From NCBI GenBank assembly GCA_039679645.1, contig JBDKUO010000066.1:51668-115667 (forward strand): 64,000 bases of DNA. Direction: 5' to 3'. Position 1 is the stretch's first letter, and each line of letters opens with the position of its first letter. Below are positions 34,767 to 43,257 of the stretch, one piece after another. The DNA comes from Armatimonadota bacterium. Its GTDB lineage: Bacteria; Armatimonadota; UBA5829. Position numbers and translations under genes: made by a program. The notes below the pieces were generated by a model. The model did not search any database and was not told where the DNA came from. It worked only from the letters and a program-made list of their open reading frames with translations.

Positions 34767-35915
34767 CTATTTGGATGCGGTGTTCCGGCCATGCTCGTAG
34801 ACATACAGCACGTTCGTGAGTGATCTACTAGGAGATGATATGTTTTTTCCACGGTAGTGCATTGCCGATGACGACCCGCCGTCAAAGTTAAGCGCGTCCG
34901 TGCAGCCAAGATCGCTCATGATGGATGCCAGCGTATACAGTGAGCATGCAGAGGATGTGCTCACGAATATGAGTCTGTTTTTGCCGGTGAGGCCGACAGC
35001 CGTCCTTCGCGCGCTTCCCAGAACGTGCGAGTCCCTGAAACCTTCGCCGTATGGGTCGAGTGTAATGTTTCCGTCAGTGAGAAGACGCGGGCCGCACGCC
35101 ATGACGGTTTCAAACCTGCTCCAGTCGGTATGGCGATTACGTATTGTGGGGACAAACGTCACTTTGTTATCCGATGTGATGCAAAGCCCCGTGCCCATCC
35201 CGCCAAAATGCGCCGTATTGCCGCCGATCACTATATCGCCTATTGGTTTCAGACTGCGGTTGCAGAAGAACGTGCCGTTGATGGCTGCCGTAGGCTTCAG
35301 ACGGTGCATGAATGATCTGAACGATTCACCTCTGCCGACCCCGTTTTTTGCAATGGCTGCACTGATATGCACTGATGGATCGTCCATATTGATGTAGATA
35401 ACATTGACGGCATGCCCGCGCACAAACGCCCTTGAATAACTTACCGACTTGCAGGATGTCTCATTTTCTCTGACTGCGGCAGTCCCCGGCTCTGCATGGG
35501 CGAGAAGAATCCTTACGGCGCCTGCTTTTTTGCGATAACGAGCAATAGATATAGGGGTTCGGCCGTAGTTGTCTTTTACATTGACATCTGCATTGCGCGA
35601 GAGGAGAAGTTCAAGGATTTCGATGCGTCCTTCACCTGCTGCGATGTGTGTTGGTGTAACACCATTCTTCTTCTTTGCATTAATATTTGCTCCGAGCGCT
35701 ATCAACAGGTCCGCCATTGTGCGCTGGTTGCGATCTACCGCCCAGTGAAGCGGGGTTGCGCCGGATATGTCCTGCGAATTGACCAACGCGGGGTCGGCAT
35801 TTACCAATTCCTGCACTCTGGCCAGGTCACCCCGCGCGGCTGCCTTATGTATCTCACCGGCCAACACAGGTGAACAGATTAAAACACAGAGCGCTAGACA
35901 GGCATATCGAAGCAT
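34767..35915 (-). CDS. Exported ankyrin-repeat + phosphodiester glycosidase (NAGPA/DUF2233-like) fusion
   Basis: 382 residues with a signal peptide (MLRYACLALCVLICSPVLAG). Residues 20-140 form about four ankyrin repeats (GATPLHWAVDRNQRTMADLL, GVTPTHIAAGEGRIEILELL, YGRTPISIARYRKKAGAVRI). Residues about 160-375 form a phosphodiester glycosidase domain: INGTFF, MACGPRLLTDG, RRTAVGLTGKNRLIFV and NFDGGSSSAM, the usual active-site neighbourhood. Such domains cleave sugar-phosphodiester bonds, for instance in wall polymers. Joining exported ankyrin repeats to this domain is uncommon, and the repeats may hold the enzyme to a partner. It stands alone, convergent with nothing near. Confidence 0.85.
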   Translation of the reverse strand: MLRYACLALCVLICSPVLAGEIHKAAARGDLARVQELVNADPALVNSQDISGATPLHWAVDRNQRTMADLLIALGANINAKKKNGVTPTHIAAGEGRIEILELLLSRNADVNVKDNYGRTPISIARYRKKAGAVRILLAHAEPGTAAVRENETSCKSVSYSRAFVRGHAVNVIYINMDDPSVHISAAIAKNGVGRGESFRSFMHRLKPTAAINGTFFCNRSLKPIGDIVIGGNTAHFGGMGTGLCITSDNKVTFVPTIRNRHTDWSRFETVMACGPRLLTDGNITLDPYGEGFRDSHVLGSARRTAVGLTGKNRLIFVSTSSACSLYTLASIMSDLGCTDALNFDGGSSSAMHYRGKNISSPSRSLTNVLYVYEHGRNTASK

Positions 35916-36005
35916 TTACTAATGTTTCTCCGCTGAATTTAATTGCACACATTAAAAAAAAGAGTTGCTTATCCAAGCGACAACAGCTATGGCCACAAAA
36001 ACACA

Positions 36006-36025
36006 AAGTGTCCCTTAGGACACTT
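36006..36025 (-). terminator. Terminator of the HDOD gene
   Basis: On the minus strand an 8-base perfect stem AAGTGTCC/GGACACTT with a 4-base loop is followed by TGTGTTTTTGTGG. It lies about 110 bases beyond the HDOD stop. The rest of 35916-36135 shows no gene. Confidence 0.6.
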
Positions 36026-36135
36026 GGGGCTTCAGTCGGCGCAGGATGACTACTAATGTAATTATATTATGCCCCTCGTGCGCGTGCTTAGTCAAACGAA
36101 AAATCAGTGAAATTTCATGCGCTGCAGGCTGCATT

Positions 36136-37068
36136 TTAAGCAGCGTGAGGCATTTCATAGGGCATATCCTTGCCCCAGGAGAGTATTTCGCCGCAACGTT
36201 TCAGCCCGATGCGCACTTCGTCAATAACGAAATTGACCGACTGCGCATCAAGTCCGGCAGCTTTTCCAATATTGTTCAGGCTTATATTTGGATGTATGCC
36301 GATCAGGTAACTGTCTTCTATGCGTTTTGCAAGCATGTTTGCGGCACGGACAGCCGATGTCAGTTCGGGATAATCCGAGGAGTCATCATTGTGGTGACAG
36401 GCAATTCCTGCAATAAGCTTATCAGAAAGCTGCCATGATGCAGCCAACTGCTTACCTATAAATACATGATTGGTGCACAATGCCTTGGTCTCGGCTTCAA
36501 GCATTTCAATTCTGCGCTCCCGGCAGTTTTCAACGATCTCTCTGAACCTGAACGGCAGCGCTCGCGCGATAACCAGTTTGCCGATGTCGTGCATCAGCCC
36601 CGCGACAAACGCCGCCTCCTCCGATTTTCTTTTGCATCCTGTTGCGAATGAGTAGAAAGATTCCGACGCGATGGCTGTCGTGACTGAATGCCGCCAGAAA
36701 TTCTGCCAGTTGAACCCTGGAAACGCATAGCTTGGGAATAGAACGTCCAGCACGGAGGCGGATGCGGCCAGATTGCGGACATAGCCGAATCCCAGTGTGA
36801 GAATTGCATCGGTGACTGTCTCGGCCTTGTCTCTCCGGCAGAAATATGCCGAGTTGGCAAGCCGCAGCACCTTGCATGCCAGTGACTGGTCCAACATCAC
36901 AACGCGCGCCAGGTTGTCCGCATCCACATCATCGCTTCTTGTGATGTCTATTATGCGTTTAAGAGCGGCAGGCAGGCTCGGTAAATCTATTCGGTCGGAT
37001 GATCGGTGGAACAAGTTTACCTCCGTGTATTGCGTCGTGTCGGATAGGTATATATAATTTTCCGTCAA
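36136..37068 (-). CDS. HDOD-domain signalling protein
   Basis: 310 residues. Residues about 25-225 form an HDOD domain: LPSLPAALKRIIDI, LDQSLACKVLRLANSAYF, AILTLGFGYVRNLA and the degenerate HD core GLMHDIGKLVIARALP. The C-terminal part (LIAGIACHHNDDSSDYPEL) completes the HD-like fold. HDOD proteins act in regulation, often linked to chemotaxis, cyclic-di-GMP or cell-cycle signalling; most lack phosphodiesterase activity. No receiver or output domain is fused here. It is divergent from the S8 peptidase gene, with 150 bases between the two starts. Confidence 0.85.
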   Translation of the reverse strand: MTENYIYLSDTTQYTEVNLFHRSSDRIDLPSLPAALKRIIDITRSDDVDADNLARVVMLDQSLACKVLRLANSAYFCRRDKAETVTDAILTLGFGYVRNLAASASVLDVLFPSYAFPGFNWQNFWRHSVTTAIASESFYSFATGCKRKSEEAAFVAGLMHDIGKLVIARALPFRFREIVENCRERRIEMLEAETKALCTNHVFIGKQLAASWQLSDKLIAGIACHHNDDSSDYPELTSAVRAANMLAKRIEDSYLIGIHPNISLNNIGKAAGLDAQSVNFVIDEVRIGLKRCGEILSWGKDMPYEMPHAA

Positions 37069-37218
37069 CCGGACATATTCTTACACCGGATTATTACCGG
37101 GTATTGCGTTTGATATCGGCATGCTCGCGTTTTGTTGCAGACGAGATTGGGTAAATGCGGATGTGCTTGCGCAGATCAAAATCCTCGGCTCCCACAATCC
37201 TCAAGGGGGTCGAAATAT

Positions 37219-40200
37219 TTGAAACCGAAACTCGTCTATATAGCGCTGGCCTGCGCGGTCTTGGTGCAGTCCGCATCGGCAGGCAGCATCTATCTCAAAA
37301 GCGGGACCATCAATACTGATGAGCCAAAATCGCTATCAGCCGAGCCTGGAGAGCAGATTGAGGGCACCGGCTATTTTATCGTGCTCTTTGGCGGTCCGAT
37401 CCGGGATACATACAGAGAGTCACTGATCGACGCCGGTGCGCAAATACTGGAATATCTGCCCGACTTTGCGTATCTTGTTCGTATGGATCGCTCAAAGCTG
37501 GGCTCAATCAAGAGTCTTCAGTCTGTAAAGTGGGTCGGTCCATTCAAGCCTGAGTATAAATCGAGTGAAGACTTGTCGGATACCACCAGCAAGGGTCAGT
37601 TTGTGGTTACACTGTTTCCAGGCGCAAGCTGTGATTATGCGCTGTCAAAGGCGAAAGTCAATAAAATAGACACCTCAGGCCGGATGTGCCGTGTCCTGGC
37701 TGCCGGCTCGCAGCTTTCAGAGCTGGCAGAAACAGGTGCCATCTCGTGGATAGAGCCTTATGTCCAGCCGAGGCTGTGTAACAATATTGCTTGTGAGATA
37801 TCAGGCGTGCCCGAGGTCCGGTCTGATATTGGCCTCTATGGATCGGGCGAGACTATAGGCGTGGCGGATACCGGGCTTGATACGGGCAGCTTAGCCACCA
37901 TTTCATCAGACTTTGCCGGACGTATAAACAAGACATATGCTCTGCGCAGGACGGATGACTGGTCGGACCTTGTCGGCCACGGCACACATGTCACAGGCAC
38001 TATCCTGGGCAGTGGTGCGCTTTCCGGCAGCGACCCTGCCTTGCATGACTATAACGGTTCTTTTGCAGGTGTGGCTCCTGAAGCCGATCTTTTGTTTCAG
38101 TCCATAGGCGATGACGGTTCATACGTATTTCCACCTCTCGACCTTGCCGATCTGTTTCAGCCTGCGTATGACGATGGCGCTCGGGTGCACAACAACAGTT
38201 GGGGCAGCGCTGCTGACGGCCAGTACACCACTTATTCAAATGAAGTGGATCAGTTTGTCTGGGATCACAAAGACTTCACGGTTGTCTTTGCGGTCGGCAA
38301 TGAAGGCGAAGACCTGAACAAAGATGGGGAAGTCGATCTAGATAGTCTATATGCTCCATCGACCGCCAAGAACTGCATATCGGTCGGCGCAACCGAGAAC
38401 CTGCGCACTACCGGCGGTTATCAGATGGGCTATGGTGTCGCATGGGGTTCCAGCTATCCTGTCTCGCCGATCAAATACGATCTGATGAGTAATAATGCGG
38501 GCGGTATGGCCGCTTTCAGCGGAAGAGGGCCGACAGACGACGGTCGGATCAAGCCGGATGTCTGCGCTCCAGGCACGAATATCATATCCAGCCGGTCTCA
38601 TATTTCAAGCGCATCGACAGGGTGGGGCGCGTATGATTCTAACTATACGTATAACGGCGGCACCAGTATGTCCGCGCCGCATGTCTCCGGCGCGGCGGCG
38701 TTGATACGGCAGTACTATAGGCAGGTGAAGGGCACCACTCCCAGCGCCGCGCTGGTGAAAGCGACTCTCATAAGCGGCGCGGTAGACATCACTCCCGGCC
38801 AGTACGGCAGCGCGCAATATCAAGAAGTAAGCGGCGTGCCGGATTATGTCCAGGGCTGGGGACGCATGAATGTCAAAAACCCTCTCGATGCCGATCTTCC
38901 TATTGTGACCGAATTCGCCGATGAGACCTCAGGCCTTTCTACAGGCGGCTATCGCGATTATCAATACAATGTGATCGACAACTCCGTGCCGCTGAAGGTT
39001 ACACTGGTGTGGACGGATTATCCCGGGGCGGTGCATGCCGCAATTGAGCTTGTAAACGATCTTGATCTTATCGTTACCTCTCCAAAAGGCGTTGTCTATC
39101 AGGATATTGACCGCTTAAATAATGTGGAGCAGATTTTGATAGCTTCACCCGAAACCGGAACATACAAAGTCCGAGTGAGCGGTTATAACGTGCCCATGGG
39201 GCCGCAGGACTACGCATTAGTGGTCTCGGGCGGCATGCCGAGCACCTATATTTCAGGCTCCGTCACATCCTCCACCGGAGCGGTTGTGCAGGGCGCAAGT
39301 GTAACGGTCATGTCGACTGCGGGCACCAAGCGATTGGTCACCAACCAAAACGGGAAATACTTGACCCGCGTTGGGTCGGGCACATATTCGGTCCAGGTCG
39401 GTATGCAGGGTTGGACATTTACCCCCAGAGGCAAAGTCGTGCAAATCACGGACGAGCCTGTCGAGAACGTGGATTTTGTAGGCCAGGGTAAGCCGGGCAG
39501 CATGTCTGGCACCGTGACAAGCGCGGTGGGGGGTGTAATAAGCTATATTGTCGAATCGCCGCACCCATATCTCAATAATTATGATCGGACCTATACAATT
39601 ACAGCTCATGAGGGTGTATCGAACGTTCGAGTGCATTTTGCTGAGATCGATCTGCTCTCCGATGGTGACGAGATTACCGTCCTTGACAGTAATGACAACG
39701 TATCCGCCACATATACTGGCAAGGCCGAGGATATTTGGAGTCCATGGGTCGCTGGAAACATTATTAAGATTAGAATCCTGACAAATGAGACCGGCAACAC
39801 GGGCTATGGCTTTTATGTCGACGGCTACGAGACCGATCTGGTCGGTCAGGGCGGCCTTCAGGGAGCGAATATCATACTCGATCCGGGCGGATATACGGCA
39901 GCCACTCTCTCAGACGGCTCCTACAGCTTTAATCAGATTCCAGCAGGGACGTATACGGTCACTCCGTCAAAGAGTAAGTGGACTTTCACTCCAAATTCAA
40001 AGACAGTAAATATCCCGGCTGACGGCGCCACATCGGGTGTGGACTTTACCGCCTTCCCACCGGGCTCAATCAGCGGCCGGGTGCAAATTGTAACCTCTGA
40101 AGTCCGGTCGATAGACGTGGAATCGCCGCATCCATATGATCCGAATTACGAGAACACATGGCAGATAGATGCGGCTGAGTCCGCCACCCGCATGCGGCTG

Positions 40201-40857
40201 CACTTTGCACGGCTAACCACTGAGCCTGCCTGGGACTATGTTTATATCATGGACGGCAGCGGTGAAATCATCGAAATATATACTGCAGATTATACCGATC
40301 TTTGGACTCCATGGATTGACGGTCATGTTGCAAAGGTGATGCTCACGAGTGATTCGGGCAACGAATATTACGGGTTCAAGATAGATAAATACGAGGCCGA
40401 GATAGTAGGAAATGGGCTGGAGAATGCTGTGATCAACCTCAATCCCGATGATCTGACCGTCAAGACATCCGGTGACGGCACGTTCGATTTCGGCCAGGTA
40501 AGTATCGGGACTCATACCCTGCTGCCGGAACTTCAGCCATGGTCGTTTGATCCCGAATCGGAGATGGTAAGCGTTTCAGCCGGTGTTGACCAAAACGTAA
40601 CGTTTTATGTCAGTCTCAATAGCTTGGAACGCGTCATCTATGCCAAGTCGCTTCCACTGGGGCTTCAAATCACACTCAAGGGCGTAATTGTCTCCGGCGT
40701 GTTCGACGGTTTCTTTTACGTTCAGAATGCGGACATTCCGGTCGGAATACGTGTAGACTCGACCGCAGCAGTGAGCGAGGGAGATACGGTCACCGTGACA
40801 GGCAAACTTGCCCTGATAGACGGCGAACGAGTCATTCAGGCAACATCGGTTGAGTAA
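37219..40857 (+). CDS. Exported subtilisin-like (S8) protease with CUB-type and carboxypeptidase-regulatory-like repeats
   Basis: 1212 residues. TTG 37219 is chosen because AAGGGGGT lies 8 bases before it and a signal peptide follows (KPKLVYIALACAVLVQSASA); the upstream ATG at 37132 would hide both. A propeptide-like region runs to about 185. The S8 domain (about 195-545) shows the triad: Asp in GVADTGLDTG, His in GHGTHVTG and Ser in GGTSMSAPHVSG, with NNSWG for the oxyanion Asn. A PPC-like jelly roll follows, then alternating carboxypeptidase-regulatory-like beta folds and two CUB-like domains (about 772-873 and 957-1060, each starting ESPHPY), and an OB-like end. It is probably a cell-surface or matrix protease. 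Confidence 0.88.
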   Translation: MKPKLVYIALACAVLVQSASAGSIYLKSGTINTDEPKSLSAEPGEQIEGTGYFIVLFGGPIRDTYRESLIDAGAQILEYLPDFAYLVRMDRSKLGSIKSLQSVKWVGPFKPEYKSSEDLSDTTSKGQFVVTLFPGASCDYALSKAKVNKIDTSGRMCRVLAAGSQLSELAETGAISWIEPYVQPRLCNNIACEISGVPEVRSDIGLYGSGETIGVADTGLDTGSLATISSDFAGRINKTYALRRTDDWSDLVGHGTHVTGTILGSGALSGSDPALHDYNGSFAGVAPEADLLFQSIGDDGSYVFPPLDLADLFQPAYDDGARVHNNSWGSAADGQYTTYSNEVDQFVWDHKDFTVVFAVGNEGEDLNKDGEVDLDSLYAPSTAKNCISVGATENLRTTGGYQMGYGVAWGSSYPVSPIKYDLMSNNAGGMAAFSGRGPTDDGRIKPDVCAPGTNIISSRSHISSASTGWGAYDSNYTYNGGTSMSAPHVSGAAALIRQYYRQVKGTTPSAALVKATLISGAVDITPGQYGSAQYQEVSGVPDYVQGWGRMNVKNPLDADLPIVTEFADETSGLSTGGYRDYQYNVIDNSVPLKVTLVWTDYPGAVHAAIELVNDLDLIVTSPKGVVYQDIDRLNNVEQILIASPETGTYKVRVSGYNVPMGPQDYALVVSGGMPSTYISGSVTSSTGAVVQGASVTVMSTAGTKRLVTNQNGKYLTRVGSGTYSVQVGMQGWTFTPRGKVVQITDEPVENVDFVGQGKPGSMSGTVTSAVGGVISYIVESPHPYLNNYDRTYTITAHEGVSNVRVHFAEIDLLSDGDEITVLDSNDNVSATYTGKAEDIWSPWVAGNIIKIRILTNETGNTGYGFYVDGYETDLVGQGGLQGANIILDPGGYTAATLSDGSYSFNQIPAGTYTVTPSKSKWTFTPNSKTVNIPADGATSGVDFTAFPPGSISGRVQIVTSEVRSIDVESPHPYDPNYENTWQIDAAESATRMRLHFARLTTEPAWDYVYIMDGSGEIIEIYTADYTDLWTPWIDGHVAKVMLTSDSGNEYYGFKIDKYEAEIVGNGLENAVINLNPDDLTVKTSGDGTFDFGQVSIGTHTLLPELQPWSFDPESEMVSVSAGVDQNVTFYVSLNSLERVIYAKSLPLGLQITLKGVIVSGVFDGFFYVQNADIPVGIRVDSTAAVSEGDTVTVTGKLALIDGERVIQATSVE

Positions 40858-40897
40858 CATTCTTGCAATTTGGTGCCGGCGCGCATAAAATGAGTTT

Positions 40898-41497
40898 ATG
40901 ATTGAACAGAGTGAATGCAAGAGTGTGTTATCAAAGTCTATTTGTGTCTACTGCGCATCCAGCAATGCAGTTTCGTCCGATTTTTTCTCGGTTGCCGAGG
41001 AGCTTGGCGCGAAAATAGCAGACGCGGGCTACAGCCTGATATTCGGCGGCGGTGAGATCGGGCTGATGGGAGCCGTCGCCAGGTCTGTGCACAAGTGCGG
41101 CGGTCATGTCGTCGGGGTGATCCCTGAGTTTTTGCGATTGCCCGGTATCTGCTACGAAAGCTGCGATGAGCTTGTGGTCACAAAAGACATGCGAGATCGC
41201 AAAGGGGCAATGGAAGCCCGAGCGGACGCATTTATCGCGCTGCCCGGCGGGTTCGGCACACTCGAAGAGATGCTGGAAGTGATCACCCTCAAGCAGCTCA
41301 GAATGCTCAACAAACCGATTATATTCCTCAACACAAACGGCTTCTATGATGGCCTCAACGCTATGTTCGAGCACATTTATAACCATCACTTCGCCAAGCC
41401 CAACTATCGCGAGCTCTATCACTTCTCGCCGGATGTTTCCGATGCGATGGCTCATATAGAAAGCTATGAGCCAATGGCGCTGGGGACTAAGTGGTAA
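40898..41497 (+). CDS. LOG-family Rossmann protein (nucleoside-monophosphate phosphoribohydrolase-like)
   Basis: 199 residues. The LOG signature PGGFGTLEEMLEV (about residue 111) and the arginine motif RDRKGAMEARADAFIALPGG are present, after an N-terminal Rossmann start (ICVYCASSNAV, SLIFGGGEIGLMGAVA). LOG proteins split nucleoside 5'-monophosphates into base and ribose phosphate, in plants giving free cytokinins; bacterial roles are usually in nucleotide salvage. Length is typical. A small HEAT-repeat gene follows 15 bases later, probably in the same transcript. Confidence 0.9.
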   Translation: MIEQSECKSVLSKSICVYCASSNAVSSDFFSVAEELGAKIADAGYSLIFGGGEIGLMGAVARSVHKCGGHVVGVIPEFLRLPGICYESCDELVVTKDMRDRKGAMEARADAFIALPGGFGTLEEMLEVITLKQLRMLNKPIIFLNTNGFYDGLNAMFEHIYNHHFAKPNYRELYHFSPDVSDAMAHIESYEPMALGTKW

Positions 41498-41512
41498 AGG
41501 ATATGAGGTTAT

Positions 41513-41902
41513 ATGAATCTAGAAGAGTATGTCAGGTACTATCTCAATGAAATGCATAACGGCGATGCGGAAAATGCATATTTCAGTCTGATTGAAGCGG
41601 ACGCCTCAATCGTTCCAATGCTTCAGGATGCATATACACAAGAAATCAATCCTGAGCTCAGAGCACAATTGGTTCATATTATCAGCCAATTCCGTCTTAC
41701 AGCGAGCATTCCGTTCTTTGCATCCGGCTTGCAAGATCCCGAACCTGCAGTTTGGAAAGCCTGCCTGGATGGTCTGGTTATGCTTGCCTGCCCACAATCA
41801 ATCCAAATTATGGAAGATGCTCTCAAGTCTGAACACTCAACTAGTGAATTCAGAGAATGGGTCCAGGAAGCGATTGATCAGATAAAAGAGCCTAACAAGT
41901 AG
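41513..41902 (+). CDS. Small HEAT-repeat protein
   Basis: 129 residues, all helical, arranged as about three HEAT-type hairpins (INPELRAQLVHIISQF RLTA as two adjoining segments; DPEPAVWKACLDGLVMLAC; SEFREWVQEAIDQIKEP). AAGGATATGAGG precedes the ATG. HEAT-repeat proteins bind partners; an immunity-like or regulatory role is possible but nothing in the sequence shows the partner. It is 15 bases after the LOG gene. Confidence 0.65.
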   Translation: MNLEEYVRYYLNEMHNGDAENAYFSLIEADASIVPMLQDAYTQEINPELRAQLVHIISQFRLTASIPFFASGLQDPEPAVWKACLDGLVMLACPQSIQIMEDALKSEHSTSEFREWVQEAIDQIKEPNK

Positions 41903-41927
41903 CACCTAAATCTAACTATGTTGAACA

Positions 41928-42479
41928 TTACCTCAAAAACTTGCTCACAAATGGCGACGTTTCTCCCCTGCGCATAAAGTGTCCTGACGGTCCTTCGCCC
42001 AGGAACTCCGAGAACCATGACTCATGCTCAATCTCTTCATTGAGGATCGCCAGAGACAGGTCATAGGTGCGGTGATCTTTACCGGCTGTGAGATTGCAGA
42101 TATGGCTGTAGCCCTTTACTGCGCACCTTTCTGCTCCTACCAGCACATGCAGGATTGCGTTGATGTCGGTCTTGTCATCAGGCAAATGCGCAGGCGGACA
42201 GGCAGAAATATCGTGAAATGCCTTCATATCATCAGGCAGGCTGCCGCCGAGTTCGTATATGCGGGGCACAATGGCCTCGAAGTGATTGCGGTCCTCAATG
42301 CGGGCTATCTCCGCAATCTCCTTGACAGTCTCCCCGTTGATTCCGATCAGGTTGGCTCTCAGGATTGTGTAATAGTAATAGGTCGTCAGTTCGGCGGCCG
42401 CGTTTTTTACCAGCAGGTCCACCACCTGATCGACATTTATGCCTGCTTTTTCAACCACTTCTCTAGCTACTCGTGCCAT
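41928..42479 (-). CDS. Dps-like ferritin (DPSL type)
   Basis: 183 residues from ATG 42479, which has GGGGAGG 7 bases upstream; the longer frame to 42611 has no ribosome binding site. The four-helix ferritin-like pattern is visible with its metal-binding carboxylates (AAELTTYYYY, IARIEDRNHFEAIVPRIYEL, LNEEIEHESWFSEFL). A Cys pair near the third helix (AERCAVKGYSHIC) is the mark of Dps-like (DPSL) proteins. These cages oxidise and store iron and protect against peroxide. It follows the hydrogenase cluster 2 NuoE gene on the same strand, which fits protection of oxygen-sensitive Fe-S enzymes. Confidence 0.8.
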   Translation of the reverse strand: MARVAREVVEKAGINVDQVVDLLVKNAAAELTTYYYYTILRANLIGINGETVKEIAEIARIEDRNHFEAIVPRIYELGGSLPDDMKAFHDISACPPAHLPDDKTDINAILHVLVGAERCAVKGYSHICNLTAGKDHRTYDLSLAILNEEIEHESWFSEFLGEGPSGHFMRRGETSPFVSKFLR

Positions 42480-42615
42480 GTAAGCGCCTCCCCTACGTGC
42501 GTTATGCACTGGCAGTCTATACCCTTTTGCTTCGTATTCGGCACCTCGACAGCACGCAAAATATAGCGGCACGACAGTTTTTCCGAGCCGCCCAACATCA
42601 AACTCGACCATCTCA

Positions 42616-43101
42616 CTATTTTTTGTATTCCGCCAATATCTCCTTCAGCTTCTCAGGTTCTACTCGTCCATATACTTTATCGTCTATCATCATAACAGGC
42701 GCAAGCCCGCATGCGCCGATGCAGCGTGTCTCGCCGAGTGTGAAAAGCATGTCTTCTGTCGTTTCACCCGGCTTTATATCGAGCAGGTTTTCGATTGTTT
42801 CGAGTATCTTTGCGCCGCCGCGTATGTAGCATGCAGTTCCCATACACACCGATATGCGGTGCTTGCCTTGGGGGACGTGCTTGAAGAAGCTGTAGAATGT
42901 AGCCACACCGTATATCTCGGCAGCCGGAACCTCGGTCATTTGAGCGATATGTTCCATCACTTCTTTGCTTAGGTAGCCGTACATGCCCTGGGCGTGATGG
43001 AGGATTGCAATCAGCGCCGACTGTGGGTGTTCCGGGTTATAGACTGACTTTATATAATCAGTGAGTTCGTTAAATTTATCTTCGCAGCAGGTGCACGCCA
43101 T
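42616..43101 (-). CDS. hydC: NuoE-like 2Fe-2S subunit of hydrogenase cluster 2
   Basis: 161 residues. Helical N-terminus (LIAILHHAQGMYGYLSKEVM) and thioredoxin-like fold with ligand motifs CMGTACYIRGG and CIGACGLAP. Two additional Cys pairs at the very N-terminus (MACTCC) are unusual for NuoE. It works as electron carrier between NuoF-like and catalytic subunits. It is 156 bases downstream of the hydrogenase gene, separated by a heptamer repeat. The closest relative in the window is the cluster 1 subunit, clearly a different paralogue. Confidence 0.9.
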   Translation of the reverse strand: MACTCCEDKFNELTDYIKSVYNPEHPQSALIAILHHAQGMYGYLSKEVMEHIAQMTEVPAAEIYGVATFYSFFKHVPQGKHRISVCMGTACYIRGGAKILETIENLLDIKPGETTEDMLFTLGETRCIGACGLAPVMMIDDKVYGRVEPEKLKEILAEYKK

Positions 43102-43201
43102 ATCTGTTATTCAAAGGCTCGGCAGGAGCCTCGCCCTCCCTTTAGAGTATATTCGGAAAGTCTCTTATACATGGTTGTGGATTAATATCCGATAATTGCC
43201 T

Positions 43202-43257
43202 CGCAACCCATAACTCGCAACTCACAACTCACAACTCATAAACTCGCAACCTATAAA
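43202..43257 (-). repeat. Heptamer-repeat array (type CRCAACT) after the cluster 2 hydrogenase stop
   Basis: Units CGCAACC-CATAACT-CGCAACT-CACAACT-CACAACT, then CATAAACT-CGCAACC. On the minus strand the array begins directly after the TGA of the hydrogenase gene at 43258. Confidence 0.7.
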
